Of a stretch of 64,000 nt of DNA, positions 56,373-64,000 are shown one piece after another. Under the pieces are notes generated by a model. That model saw nothing but the letters and a program-made list of their open reading frames with translations. It ran no database searches and was not told where the DNA came from. The stretch is from the NCBI RefSeq assembly GCF_001043895.1, contig NZ_JTHF01000052.1, forward strand, positions 1 through 64,000. Reading direction: 5' to 3'. This DNA comes from Methylobacterium indicum (lineage in GTDB: Bacteria > Pseudomonadota > Alphaproteobacteria > Rhizobiales > Beijerinckiaceae). The position numbers and the translations under genes were made by a program. Position 1 is the stretch's first letter. Each line of letters begins with the position of its first letter.

Positions 56373-56403
56373 GCGCCGTCGCCCGGCGAACGGGCGACGG
56401 CGC
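56373..56403. terminator. 13-bp hairpin after the coiled-coil protein gene
   Basis: GCGCCGTCGCCCG pairs exactly with CGGGCGACGGCGC around a five-base loop. It lies 13 bases past the stop at 56416 of the minus-strand gene. No T-tract, but stem stability is high, so it is a probable terminator. Confidence 0.6.
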
Positions 56404-56415
56404 GTGTTTACGGGT

Positions 56416-57000
56416 CTACCGGTCGCGGGGCGGCGCGTCGTCCGCCGCATCGTCCTCGACCTCGCCGTCATAGAGGTCGTCGTCGTCCTCCGAGCCGTCG
56501 TCGTGCGCGGACTCGTCCTGAACCTGGACCTCGTCGTCGCGGGTGCGCGGCTTGGTGTAGAAGTTGCCGACGAGCAGCGCCTCGCCGGCGCCGACCATGC
56601 CGCTGAGATAGGCGTTGATGGTCGCCGGTGCGGCGTCGGGCAGGGCGCGCAGGATCTGCGGCTGCGACAGGCCCTGCGGCCCGGCCCCGTCGATCAGCGC
56701 CTTCAGCCGCCCCTTGGTCGAGTTCGCCCGCGGTCCCCGAGGGCCGCGCCGCCCGCCGGTGCGCGCCTCGGCGCCCACGCCGCCGGCACTGCCGCCCGCG
56801 AACCCACTCGCCGGGCCGGCCGCCGGCCGCGGGAGGCCGAGATCCTCGATCGGCGTATCCTCGACGATCGCCCTGAGCGCGTTCTCGGCAAGCCGGAGCT
56901 TGGCGAGTTCCGCCCCGATCCGCTCGTACTCGGCCTCGAGCGCCGCACGCCGTTCGCTCACATCAGCCAAGGCCTTCATGAGCGCATCATTCTCCGACAT
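56416..57000 (-). CDS. Coiled-coil protein with winged-helix-like centre and acidic tail
   Basis: 194 residues from ATG 57000, with GGAGGGG upstream. Residues 1-50 form a coiled coil (ERRAALEAEYERIGAELAKL). A Gly/Arg/Pro-rich linker follows (RRGPRGPRAN), then a segment of about 55 residues with KGRLKALIDGAGPQGLSQ and INAYLSGMVGAGEALLVG that resembles a winged helix, and a C-terminal Asp/Glu tail. It may be a DNA-binding regulatory or structural protein. I do not know a named family. Confidence 0.6.
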   Translation of the reverse strand: MSENDALMKALADVSERRAALEAEYERIGAELAKLRLAENALRAIVEDTPIEDLGLPRPAAGPASGFAGGSAGGVGAEARTGGRRGPRGPRANSTKGRLKALIDGAGPQGLSQPQILRALPDAAPATINAYLSGMVGAGEALLVGNFYTKPRTRDDEVQVQDESAHDDGSEDDDDLYDGEVEDDAADDAPPRDR

Positions 57001-57265
57001 TGCCCCTCCGGTGAAACTGGGCACCGGCTCATTGCCCGAGGCGGTGTGGAGCGTCAACGACGATGCGGACGTCCGGCGAAACGTCTCCCCGAGATGTCCC
57101 CATGTCTCGACGCGAGACGGCCCCCGCAACGGCGTTCGACGTCAGGTCGATCCGGAGCCAAGACTGCAGAGATCCGCGACACTCGACGATCGAAGTCGTG
57201 CCCGACCGTCGTTCGACGACGTTGCCGGGTGATCGATGGGGTATTGCTGGATATCCGAGAAAAGA

Positions 57266-57341
57266 TGGTGAGCGCGCTGGGACTCGAACCCAGGACCTAC
57301 AGATTAAAAGTCCGTTGCTCTACCAGCTGAGCTACGCGCCC
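57266..57341 (-). tRNA. tRNA-Lys (anticodon TTT)
   Basis: On the minus strand the 76 bases fold into a full cloverleaf. The acceptor stem GGGCGCG pairs with CGCGCTC (one G-T pair). The D arm has GCTCAGCTGGTAGAGC, the anticodon loop CTTTTAA gives anticodon TTT (57306-57308), the T arm CTGGG-TTCGAGT-CCCAG is perfect, and the CCA end is encoded. It decodes AAA and AAG. Confidence 0.97.
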
Positions 57342-57470
57342 GTGCTCCCGGGATGACGACGCGGCGCTGGTGGGCCGGTCCTGGTCCTGTTCGGAGCATG
57401 GGCGGACATAGGGGGTTGACGCGGCCGGGTCAACCGGGAGACCACGGCCGCCCACAGAAGCCCCGCCGCG

Positions 57471-58547
57471 ATGGTCCCTGCCCCCGCCCCGCCCGCCGAT
57501 TCCGCGACCGCACCCGCCGCGACCTGGCGACGTTTCGCCGGCCTCCTCGTCGGGGCCGCAGGCGCGATGGGGCTCCTCGTGCTCGGCTTCGTGACGCTCC
57601 TCGATCCCTATGGACTGCGCGCCGCGCCCGGGCGGGCGCCGGGGCCGATCATGGATCTCAACCAGCGCTTCATGTACCCGCAGGTGGTGCGGGGCGGCGC
57701 CTACGACGCGGCGGTGTTCGGCACCTCGACGGCGCGGCTCCTCGACCCGCACGCTCTCGACCGGGCCTTCGGCGGGCACTTCGCCAACCTCGCGATGAAT
57801 GCCGCGACGCCCTGGGAGCAGACGCAGCTCGCCCGGCTGTTCCTCGCCCGGACCGACGCGAAGGCGGTGCTGTTCGGCCTCGACGCGCCGTGGTGCGAGG
57901 CGGATGCGGATGCGAGGCGCCTGACCTTCCGGGCCTTCCCGCCCTGGCTCTACCGCGAGCCGCTCGCCTGGACCGCCCTCTTCCATCAGTGGAACCAGCA
58001 GAGCGTGGAGATCGCCGGGCGCGCCCTGATGCACCGCCTCGGGCGCATGCCGGCGCGCATCCGCGGCGACGGCTACGAGGTCTTCACCCCGCCGGAATCC
58101 CAGTACGACGCGGCCCGGGCCGCGGCCCATATCCACGGCGACGCGCCCGCGGCCGACGCCGCGCCCGGGGCCGATCCCGCGACCCCGGCCCTGCCCTGGC
58201 TCGACGCGCTGCTGGGCCTCGTGCCGGCGGATGCCCTCAAGCTCGTCGCCTTCATGCCGGTCAACGTGGCGGCGCAACCCCGCCCGGGCAGCGCCGGGGC
58301 GGCGCGGGAGGCGGTCTGCAAGGCGCGGGTGGCGGAGATCGCCCGCCGGCACGGCGCGACGCTGGTCGATTTCCGCATCCCGTCATCCGTGACGCGGGAC
58401 GACACCCAGTACTGGGACGCCCTCCATTACCGTCTGCCGGTCGCCGGGCGCATCGTCGATGCCCTGCGCCGGGCGGTGGACGCGAAGGCCGACGATCCGG
58501 ACGGGTTCTACCGGGTGCTCGCCGCGCCGCGCACGACGGGGCCGTGA
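57471..58547 (+). CDS. Membrane-anchored SGNH-like protein
   Basis: 358 residues from ATG 57471. One membrane helix at about 25-45 (LVGAAGAMGLLVLGFVTLLD) precedes a periplasmic domain. AAVFGTSTARLLDPH resembles SGNH block I, and YWDALHYRLPVAGRI near residue 310 has the Asp-x2-His of block V. It belongs with the AlgX/PMT-like SGNH proteins seen in polysaccharide acetylation. Substrate unknown; it has no polysaccharide neighbours. It converges with tgt, the two stops abutting. Confidence 0.65.
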   Translation: MVPAPAPPADSATAPAATWRRFAGLLVGAAGAMGLLVLGFVTLLDPYGLRAAPGRAPGPIMDLNQRFMYPQVVRGGAYDAAVFGTSTARLLDPHALDRAFGGHFANLAMNAATPWEQTQLARLFLARTDAKAVLFGLDAPWCEADADARRLTFRAFPPWLYREPLAWTALFHQWNQQSVEIAGRALMHRLGRMPARIRGDGYEVFTPPESQYDAARAAAHIHGDAPAADAAPGADPATPALPWLDALLGLVPADALKLVAFMPVNVAAQPRPGSAGAAREAVCKARVAEIARRHGATLVDFRIPSSVTRDDTQYWDALHYRLPVAGRIVDALRRAVDAKADDPDGFYRVLAAPRTTGP

Positions 58548-59681
58548 TCAGGCGGCCCGGTCGCGCTCCGCCTTCTGCCAGCCCTCGCGGGTCTCGCCGA
58601 TGAAGTCCTGGAGCCTCCCCTCCGCGATGGCCTTGCGCAGGCCGGCCATCAGGTCCTGGTAGTAGGACAGGTTGTTCCAGGTCAGCAGCATCATCCCCAG
58701 GATCTCGCCGGCGCGGACGAGGTGGTGCAGGTAGGCCTTGCTGTAGAGGTTGGCCGCCGGGCAGGTCGATTCCGGGTCGAGGGGGGTGTTGTCCTCGGCA
58801 AACCGCGCGTTGCGCAGGTTGAGGCGGCCGTGGCGGGTATAGACCATGCCGTGGCGGCCGGCCCGGGTCGGCATCACGCAATCGAACATGTCGATGCCGC
58901 GGCTCACCGCCTGCACGATGTCGTCCGGCGTGCCGACCCCCATCAGGTAGCGGGGCTTCGCCGTCGGCAGATGCGGCTCGACGGTCTCGATCATGGCGAG
59001 CATCGTCGCCTGCGGCTCGCCGACCGCCAGCCCGCCGACGGCGTAGCCCTTGAGGTCGAGATCGACCAGGGCCTTGGCGCTCTCGACGCGCAAAGCCGGG
59101 ATGTCGCCGCCCTGGACGATGCCGAACATCGCCTTGCCGGGCTGGTCGCCGAAGGCGATGCGGCAGCGCTCGGCCCAGCGTAAGGACAGCCGCATCGCGC
59201 TCTCGATCGCCGATTCGGGCGCGGGCAGGCGCACGCATTCGTCGAGCTGCATCTGGATGTCGGAGCCGAGCAGGCCCTGGATCTCGATCGAGCGCTCGGG
59301 GCTGAGCAGGTGCGTCGAGCCGTCGAGATGCGACTGGAAGCGCACTCCCGTCTCGTCGAGCTTGCGCAAGCCCGCGAGCGACATGACCTGGAAGCCGCCG
59401 GAATCGGTCAGGATCGGATAGGGCCACTGCATCATGGCGTGCAGGCCGCCGAGACGCGCCACCCGCTCGGCGCCCGGGCGCAGCATCAGGTGGTAGGTGT
59501 TGCCGAGCACCACGTCGGCGCCGAGCGCCTTCACCTGCTCGGGATACATCGCCTTGACGGTGCCGGCGGTGCCGACAGGCATGAAGGCCGGGGTGCGGAT
59601 GACGCCCCGCGGCATGCGGATCTCGCCGGTGCGGGCCGGGCCGTCGGTCGCCGCGACGGTGAAGGTGAAGTGGTCGGTCAT
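58548..59681 (-). CDS. tgt: Queuine tRNA-ribosyltransferase
   Basis: 377 residues from ATG 59681, overlapping the queA stop by four bases (ATGA). Features: [21 protein letters not shown], the nucleophile Asp region [33 protein letters not shown], and a C-terminal zinc site reading [11 protein letters not shown]. It exchanges G34 for preQ1 in tRNAs for Asp, Asn, His and Tyr. The next step is by QueA, encoded just upstream. Confidence 0.96.
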   Translation of the reverse strand: MTDHFTFTVAATDGPARTGEIRMPRGVIRTPAFMPVGTAGTVKAMYPEQVKALGADVVLGNTYHLMLRPGAERVARLGGLHAMMQWPYPILTDSGGFQVMSLAGLRKLDETGVRFQSHLDGSTHLLSPERSIEIQGLLGSDIQMQLDECVRLPAPESAIESAMRLSLRWAERCRIAFGDQPGKAMFGIVQGGDIPALRVESAKALVDLDLKGYAVGGLAVGEPQATMLAMIETVEPHLPTAKPRYLMGVGTPDDIVQAVSRGIDMFDCVMPTRAGRHGMVYTRHGRLNLRNARFAEDNTPLDPESTCPAANLYSKAYLHHLVRAGEILGMMLLTWNNLSYYQDLMAGLRKAIAEGRLQDFIGETREGWQKAERDRAA

Positions 59682-60763
59682 CGCGTCTCCGCCCGGAAGA
59701 GCAGGCTGCTATCGCCGTAGGAATAGAAGCGGTAGCCGCGTTCGATCGCGGCCGCATAGGCCGCTCGCATCGGCTCGAGCCCGGCAAAGGCCGAGACGAG
59801 CATGAACAGGGTCGAGCGCGGCAGATGGAAGTTGGTCATCAGCACGTCCACCGCGCGGAAGCGGTAGCCGGGCGTGATGAAGATGTCGGTGGCGCCGGTC
59901 CAGGGCCGGATCGTGCCGTCGGACTCGGCAGCGCTCTCCAGGAGCCGGAGCGCCGTGGTGCCCACCGCCACGATGCGCCCGCCCGTTGCCCGCGCCCGGT
60001 TCAGGGCCTCGGCGGCGTCGGGCGTGATCTCGCCGATCTCGGCATGCATCCGGTGCGCGTCGGTGTCGTCGGCCTTGACCGGCAGGAAGGTGCCGGCGCC
60101 GACATGCAGCGTCACCCGCACCTGCCCCAGGCCGGCGGCATTGCAGGCCGCCAGCAAGTCGGGGGTGAAGTGCAGGCCGGCGGTGGGGGCGGCCACCGCA
60201 CCGGGCTCGCGGGCGTAGACCGTCTGGTAGTCGGCGGTGTCCTGCGCGTCGGTCGGGCGCTTGGCGGCGATGTAGGGGGGCAGCGGCAATTCGCCGAGCG
60301 CCGCCACCGCCTCGTCGAGGGCCGGGCCTGAGAGGTCGAAGGCGAAGGTGGTCTCGCCCCCCTCCCCGCGCTCGACGATGGTGGCGTCGAGGCGGGTGAG
60401 CGCGCAGGCCTCGCCCTCCCCGGCCGCCCCGAAGCTGACCCGGTCGCCGACCTTCAGGCGCTTGGCCGGCCGGGCGAAGGCGCGCCAGCGATTCGGGGCC
60501 TCCCGCAGATGGAGCATCGCCTCAAGCCGCACCGTGGTGCCGTCCCGGTGGCGCAGGCCGCGCAGGCGGGCCGGGATCACCCGGGTGTCGTTGAAGACCA
60601 GCACGTCGCCGGGCCGCAGCAGGCCGGGGAGATCGCGCACGATGCGGTCCTCCGGGAGGCTGCCGGGATGCAGCAGCATCAGGCGGGCGCCGTCCCGCGG
60701 CACCGCGGGCCGGAGGGCGATGCTGTCCTCCGGCAGGTCGAAATCGAACAGGTCCACGCGCAT
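59678..60763 (-). CDS. queA: S-adenosylmethionine:tRNA ribosyltransferase-isomerase
   Basis: 361 residues from ATG 60763, after AAGGG. It starts [18 protein letters not shown] and contains [57 protein letters not shown] and [10 protein letters not shown], all QueA blocks. It transfers the ribose part of SAM to preQ1 in tRNA to give epoxyqueuosine. The coupled overlap with tgt keeps the pathway genes together. Confidence 0.96.
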   Translation of the reverse strand: MRVDLFDFDLPEDSIALRPAVPRDGARLMLLHPGSLPEDRIVRDLPGLLRPGDVLVFNDTRVIPARLRGLRHRDGTTVRLEAMLHLREAPNRWRAFARPAKRLKVGDRVSFGAAGEGEACALTRLDATIVERGEGGETTFAFDLSGPALDEAVAALGELPLPPYIAAKRPTDAQDTADYQTVYAREPGAVAAPTAGLHFTPDLLAACNAAGLGQVRVTLHVGAGTFLPVKADDTDAHRMHAEIGEITPDAAEALNRARATGGRIVAVGTTALRLLESAAESDGTIRPWTGATDIFITPGYRFRAVDVLMTNFHLPRSTLFMLVSAFAGLEPMRAAYAAAIERGYRFYSYGDSSLLFRAETR

Positions 60764-60892
60764 CGCGCCCTTCAGCCAGGATTCCGCCGCCGGATCAATG
60801 GGGCTCGCGTACCCGCGGGCGGGAGCATGGCGTATTGGTCCGTCGCGCCCCATCTGAGATCGCGTCGTCCCAGTTCGCCCCGGAGTCCCGTC

Positions 60893-61099
60893 ATGCCCAG
60901 CCATCCGACCCTCGATGCCGAGCTCGTCGTCTGGTGGGAGTGCGAGGCCGAGCGGCTGGAGAGCCTCGCATCCTCCGCCCGCTTCGGCTTCACGCGCCGG
61001 CACTACGCCCGCAAGGCCGCCGCCGCCCGGGCGCGGGCCCAGGTGTCGCGCCTGCGCGAGCAGGCCCGGGAGCCGTCGGCCCGCCCCGCCATCGGCTGA
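60893..61099 (+). CDS. Small helical protein of unknown function
   Basis: 68 residues from ATG 60893, with CGGAG upstream at usable distance. The protein is helical and charged: [22 protein letters not shown], then [22 protein letters not shown]. No signal or membrane segment. It may be a small nucleic-acid-associated or coiled protein. Family unknown. Confidence 0.45.
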   Translation: MPSHPTLDAELVVWWECEAERLESLASSARFGFTRRHYARKAAAARARAQVSRLREQAREPSARPAIG

Positions 61100-61262
61100 C
61101 CGGTCCGGACCTGACCCAGAGGAATAGCCGACGTCCGAGGTTTTAGCCGGGGCTAAGACCTGTGCCGTGGCCTTCCGGGAGGCGGCGCCGTATGGGAGCG
61201 GCGCCGCGCCGCGGCGGCGCCCTCCGCGCCGCGGCCACGCCCTCGTGTCTCGGAACATCGTC

Positions 61263-62150
61263 ATGGAACGTGCGCAAGCCGCCGCCCTCGCCAGCGCCGG
61301 GGTCGGCCTCCTGGTGCTCGGCCTCAAGTTCTTCGCCTGGTGGATCACCGGGAGCCTCGCGCTCTACTCGGACGCGCTGGAGAGCATCATCAACGTGGTC
61401 GCGGCGATGACGGCCTTCGTGGCCCTGCGCGTCGCCGCCCAGCCCGCCGACCAGAACCACCCCTACGGCCACCACAAGGCCGAGTACTTCTCGGCGGTGA
61501 TCGAGGGCGCGCTGATCATCGTCGCGGCGATCGTCATCCTGCGCGACGCCTACGACGCGCTGCAGGCGCCCAAGACCCTCGACGCGCCGCTGATCGGCGT
61601 CGCGGTGAACGGGGTGGCCACCGCGATCAACCTCGTCTGGGGCGTGATGCTGGTGCGGCGCGGCCGCGCCTGGCGCTCGCCCGCCCTGGTGGCGGACGGC
61701 AAGCACGTGCTGGCCGACGTGTTCACCTCCGGCGGCGTGCTGATCGGCCTCGGGCTCGCCACCGCGACCGGCTGGGCGATCCTCGATCCGGTCATCGCGG
61801 TCGTGGTGGCGCTCAACATCCTGTGGTCGGGCGGCGCCATGGTGCGGGATTCGGTGAGCGGCCTGATGGACCAGGCCGCCCCCGCCGAGATGGTGACGCA
61901 GATCCGCCGGCTGATCTCGGAGCACGGCGAGGGCGCGCTGGAGGCGCACGACGTGCGCACCCGCCATGCCGGCCAGGTCACCTTCATCGATTTCCACCTC
62001 GTGGTGCCGGGCGAGATGACGGTGGCGGAATCGCACGCCATCTGCGACCGGCTCGAAGCCGCGATCGAGGGCGCGGTCGAGGGCGCCGTGGTGACGATCC
62101 ATGTCGAGCCCGGCGAGGAAGCCAAGCAGCGCGGCCTACCGGTTATCTGA
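61263..62150 (+). CDS. Cation diffusion facilitator (CDF) transporter
   Basis: 295 residues from ATG 61263; a GTG at 61245 would add six. Six membrane segments are visible with the metal-site patterns [10 protein letters not shown] in helix 2 and [14 protein letters not shown] in helix 5. Also present are [14 protein letters not shown], typical of CDF, and a cytoplasmic domain with VHVEPGEE-like IHVEPGEE. It exports divalent metals such as Zn2+, Fe2+, Co2+ or Cd2+ in exchange for protons. The metal cannot be assigned from sequence. Confidence 0.9.
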   Translation: MERAQAAALASAGVGLLVLGLKFFAWWITGSLALYSDALESIINVVAAMTAFVALRVAAQPADQNHPYGHHKAEYFSAVIEGALIIVAAIVILRDAYDALQAPKTLDAPLIGVAVNGVATAINLVWGVMLVRRGRAWRSPALVADGKHVLADVFTSGGVLIGLGLATATGWAILDPVIAVVVALNILWSGGAMVRDSVSGLMDQAAPAEMVTQIRRLISEHGEGALEAHDVRTRHAGQVTFIDFHLVVPGEMTVAESHAICDRLEAAIEGAVEGAVVTIHVEPGEEAKQRGLPVI

Positions 62151-62217
62151 GGACCGGCCCCTTGCGGGGGGCCGACCCCACCGGCGACAACGCCCCCGCA
62201 ACGGAGGACCGACGAGC

Positions 62218-62514
62218 GTGACGGGTGCGGACGACGACTACGTGTACGACGAGGCGACGGGCGAGTGGCGCCCGGCGAGCGAGATGCAGGCCGCTCCGAC
62301 CCGCGAGGTGCGCGACGCCGCCGGCAACGTGCTCACCAACGGCGATTCGGTCACCCTGATCAAGGACCTGAAGGTCAAGGGCGCCAACCAGACCCTCAAG
62401 CAGGGCACGGTGATCCGCTCGATCCGGCTGACCGACGATCCCGACGAGATCGATTGCCGGCACGACACCATCAAGGGCCTGGTGCTGCGCACGGAGTTCG
62501 TGCGCAAGCGGTGA
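62218..62514 (+). CDS. PhnA/YjdM-like protein
   Basis: 98 residues from GTG 62218, with GGAGGA nine bases upstream. The C-terminal 70 residues match the PhnA domain: DAAGNVLTNGDSVTLIKDLKV, TLKQGTVIRSIRLTD, IDCRHDTIKGLVLRTEFVRK. The N-terminal zinc ribbon of longer PhnA proteins is replaced by a short YDEATGEWRPAS segment. Despite the name, PhnA is not part of the C-P lyase. It may bind a ligand through its SH3-like domain. Confidence 0.82.
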   Translation: MTGADDDYVYDEATGEWRPASEMQAAPTREVRDAAGNVLTNGDSVTLIKDLKVKGANQTLKQGTVIRSIRLTDDPDEIDCRHDTIKGLVLRTEFVRKR

Positions 62515-62569
62515 GCTTTCTCCCAGCTCGTTCGATGGGCCTGGCCAGCGTTGCGGGTGTCTTTTTTAA

Positions 62570-62606
62570 TCCCACCCTCGACCTCGGGATGAGATCGAGG
62601 GCGGGA
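62570..62606. terminator. 12-bp hairpin between convergent genes
   Basis: TCCCACCCTCGA pairs with TCGAGGGCGGGA (one mismatch) around 13 bases. It sits between the PhnA-like stop (62514) and the aminotransferase stop (62639). A run of T (CTTTTTT) precedes it on the plus strand. It could end transcription from the right or be a dispersed palindrome. Confidence 0.45.
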
Positions 62607-62638
62607 CGAAATCGTCATCCATCGACCCGAACGGGCTC

Positions 62639-63847
62639 TCACCGCTTCCCGAGCACCGGCACCATCCGGCGCATCGCCTCGGTGAGGTCCGCCGCCGAGC
62701 GGGCGAAGCACAGCCGCAAAAACCCTTCTCCGCCGGGCCCGAAAGCCGAGCCCGGAGCGAGCCCGACATTCGCCTGATCGACGATGCGCTTGGCCAGGCG
62801 GACGTCGTCCGGCTCGGCCGGCACCCGCGGAAAGGCGTAGAAGGCGCCCGGCGGCGCCGGCAGCTCGACGCCGGGCACGGCGCTCAAGGCTTCGGAGACG
62901 ATGGCGCGCCCGGCGCGGGCCTGGGCGATCTGCTCGGCCACCAGTGCCTCGCCCTCGCGGATCGCCGTGATCGCGGCGTGCTGCAGGAAGGTGGCGACGC
63001 CCGACGTGCCGTAGAGGACGAGCCCGTCGACGATCCGGCCGATCGAGGCCGGTCCCTCGAGCCAGCCGACGCGCCAGCCGGTCATCGCCCAGTTCTTGGA
63101 AAACGTCTGGACGAACAGCACCCGGTCGCGGTCCTCCGGCTGCCAGACGTCGCGGATCGAGGGCGCCCGGCCGAGGGTTTCGTGGGCCGGGTCGAAGCAG
63201 AAGCGGCCGTAGATCTCGTCGGCGACGATCCAGAGGTCGTGGCGGCGGGCGATCGCCAGCACCGCCTCCAGATCGGCCCGGGTCGCGACCCAGCCGGTCG
63301 GGTTCGCCGGGGTGTTGAGCACGATGGCGCGGGTGCGGGGCGTGATCGCGGCGGCGATCCGGGCGATGTCGAGGCTCCAGCCGTTGCCCGCGTCGAACTG
63401 CATGGGCACCGGGACGGGCTTGGCCCCCTGCATCGCGACGGCGCCGAAGAAGTTCGACCAGGTCGGCGTCGGCAGCACCACCTCGTCGTTGGGCTCGGCG
63501 GCAATGCGGATCGCGGTGTGGAAGGCGTGCATGCCGCCCACCGTCACGAAGAACCGCTCGGGACCGACCGGATCGCCGTAGAGCCGCGAGACGTACTCGG
63601 CCAGGGCCTCGCGGAGCGGCGGGATGCCGAGCATGCGGGTGTAGAAGGTGGCGCCGTCCCGCAGCGCCCGCTGGGCCGCCTCGGCGATGAAGGCCGGGGT
63701 CGGCCGGTCGCCCTCCCCGACCCAGAGCGGGATCAGGCCCGGCCGCTCGACGCCGTAGGCCACGAGCTCGCCGATGCCGCTCGGCCACACCCCGGCCGCC
63801 TCGCGGCTCACCGGCGGCATCGTGTCGGGCAGGGGCGTGAGGGTCAT
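62639..63847 (-). CDS. Class I/II aminotransferase
   Basis: 402 residues from ATG 63847; an ATG at 63889 would add 14. PLP-dependent fold type I: NTPANPTGWVATRADLEAV, IVADEIYGRF (Asp contacts the cofactor), and the Schiff-base Lys in TFSKNWAMTGWRVGW. RLCFARSAADL holds the carboxylate-binding Arg. It resembles aspartate aminotransferase-like enzymes of broad specificity. The amino acid substrate is uncertain. Confidence 0.9.
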   Translation of the reverse strand: MTLTPLPDTMPPVSREAAGVWPSGIGELVAYGVERPGLIPLWVGEGDRPTPAFIAEAAQRALRDGATFYTRMLGIPPLREALAEYVSRLYGDPVGPERFFVTVGGMHAFHTAIRIAAEPNDEVVLPTPTWSNFFGAVAMQGAKPVPVPMQFDAGNGWSLDIARIAAAITPRTRAIVLNTPANPTGWVATRADLEAVLAIARRHDLWIVADEIYGRFCFDPAHETLGRAPSIRDVWQPEDRDRVLFVQTFSKNWAMTGWRVGWLEGPASIGRIVDGLVLYGTSGVATFLQHAAITAIREGEALVAEQIAQARAGRAIVSEALSAVPGVELPAPPGAFYAFPRVPAEPDDVRLAKRIVDQANVGLAPGSAFGPGGEGFLRLCFARSAADLTEAMRRMVPVLGKR

Positions 63848-63925
63848 GCTGGGACTCACCGATGGTACGGGGAGACCCAGGCATCGCAAGCGGCACGTTC
63901 CGGCGCAAGCCGGGGCGTGTGGGGG

Positions 63926-64000
63926 TCAGATCCGCGTGGCGATGAAGAACCAGCGCGTCCCTTCGAGGGAGCCGGTCTCGCTCAAGGGAACGAACGGCCC
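63926..64000 (-). CDS. C-terminal end of a protein (truncated by the window)
   Basis: The minus-strand frame is open from the right edge to a TGA at 63926-63928 and ends with SLEGTRWFFIATRI. This kind of tail ends some SAM-dependent methyltransferases, but with 24 residues visible I only note the resemblance. Confidence 0.45.
   Translation of the reverse strand, partial: GPFVPLSETGSLEGTRWFFIATRI

Overview
The window is very GC-rich (low-to-mid 70s percent by eye), densely coded and rich in GTG/ATGA-coupled starts. It carries typical Alphaproteobacteria/Rhizobiales genes: FlaF and a FlaG-like protein, a HisKA_2 histidine kinase, an RT0821/Lpp0805-type lipoprotein, a TIGR02301-type protein, PPi-dependent phosphofructokinase and a FabI-type enoyl reductase. 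I read it as a chromosomal segment of a Methylobacterium-like bacterium. That is inference from gene content and style; no rRNA or other taxonomic marker is present.

Layout. 0-3.4 kb: end of an unidentified gene, then a secreted protein followed by exbB-exbD-tonB. 3.5-8.5 kb: phosphoesterase, several small secreted or membrane proteins, flaF, a Rap1a/Tai-like protein and a trypsin-like protease. 8.5-16.9 kb: rsmD and a pseudouridine synthase with a long Gly/Arg/Phe tail, tadA, mntH behind an MntR-like operator, a transglutaminase-like protein, a zinc-ribbon SF2 helicase, an Hpt-like protein and a FlaG-like protein. 17.2-21.6 kb: a three-gene two-component module. 21.7-23.7 kb: thiC with a TPP riboswitch. 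23.9-28.5 kb: HNH protein, acyltransferase, a small exported protein coupled to a chemoreceptor, glutamine amidotransferase.

28.7-43 kb: cell-envelope and metabolic housekeeping genes (PBP1A, DUF427 protein plus methyltransferase, lytic transglycosylase, PPi-PFK, fabI, DnaJ-type chaperone, lipoprotein, pdxH), then a tightly overlapping four-gene operon (SDR, periplasmic protein, NUDIX, TIGR02301-type) and a spore-photoproduct-lyase-like radical SAM protein. 42.8-49.1 kb looks like accessory catabolism: a LysR regulator divergent from a CitMHS transporter with two AtuA-type genes, then a PuuB/DadA-like oxidase and a GntR/FCD regulator. 49.3-51.4 kb holds an SGNH esterase, a lower-GC histidine phosphatase and a palindromic intergenic repeat. 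51.4-57.0 kb is on the minus strand: amidase plus peptide-type binding protein, an ABC-2 exporter pair and a coiled-coil protein. 57.3-64 kb: tRNA-Lys(TTT), an SGNH-like membrane protein, queA-tgt, a CDF metal transporter, a PhnA-like protein, an aminotransferase and a truncated gene end.

No prophage, insertion sequence, CRISPR array or rRNA was seen. The most interesting pieces are the coupled exported-protein/chemoreceptor pair, the pseudouridine synthase tail, the uncharacterised CitMHS-AtuA operon with a textbook LysR dyad, the overlapping SDR-NUDIX operon, and the cis-elements at thiC, mntH and the oxidase promoter.
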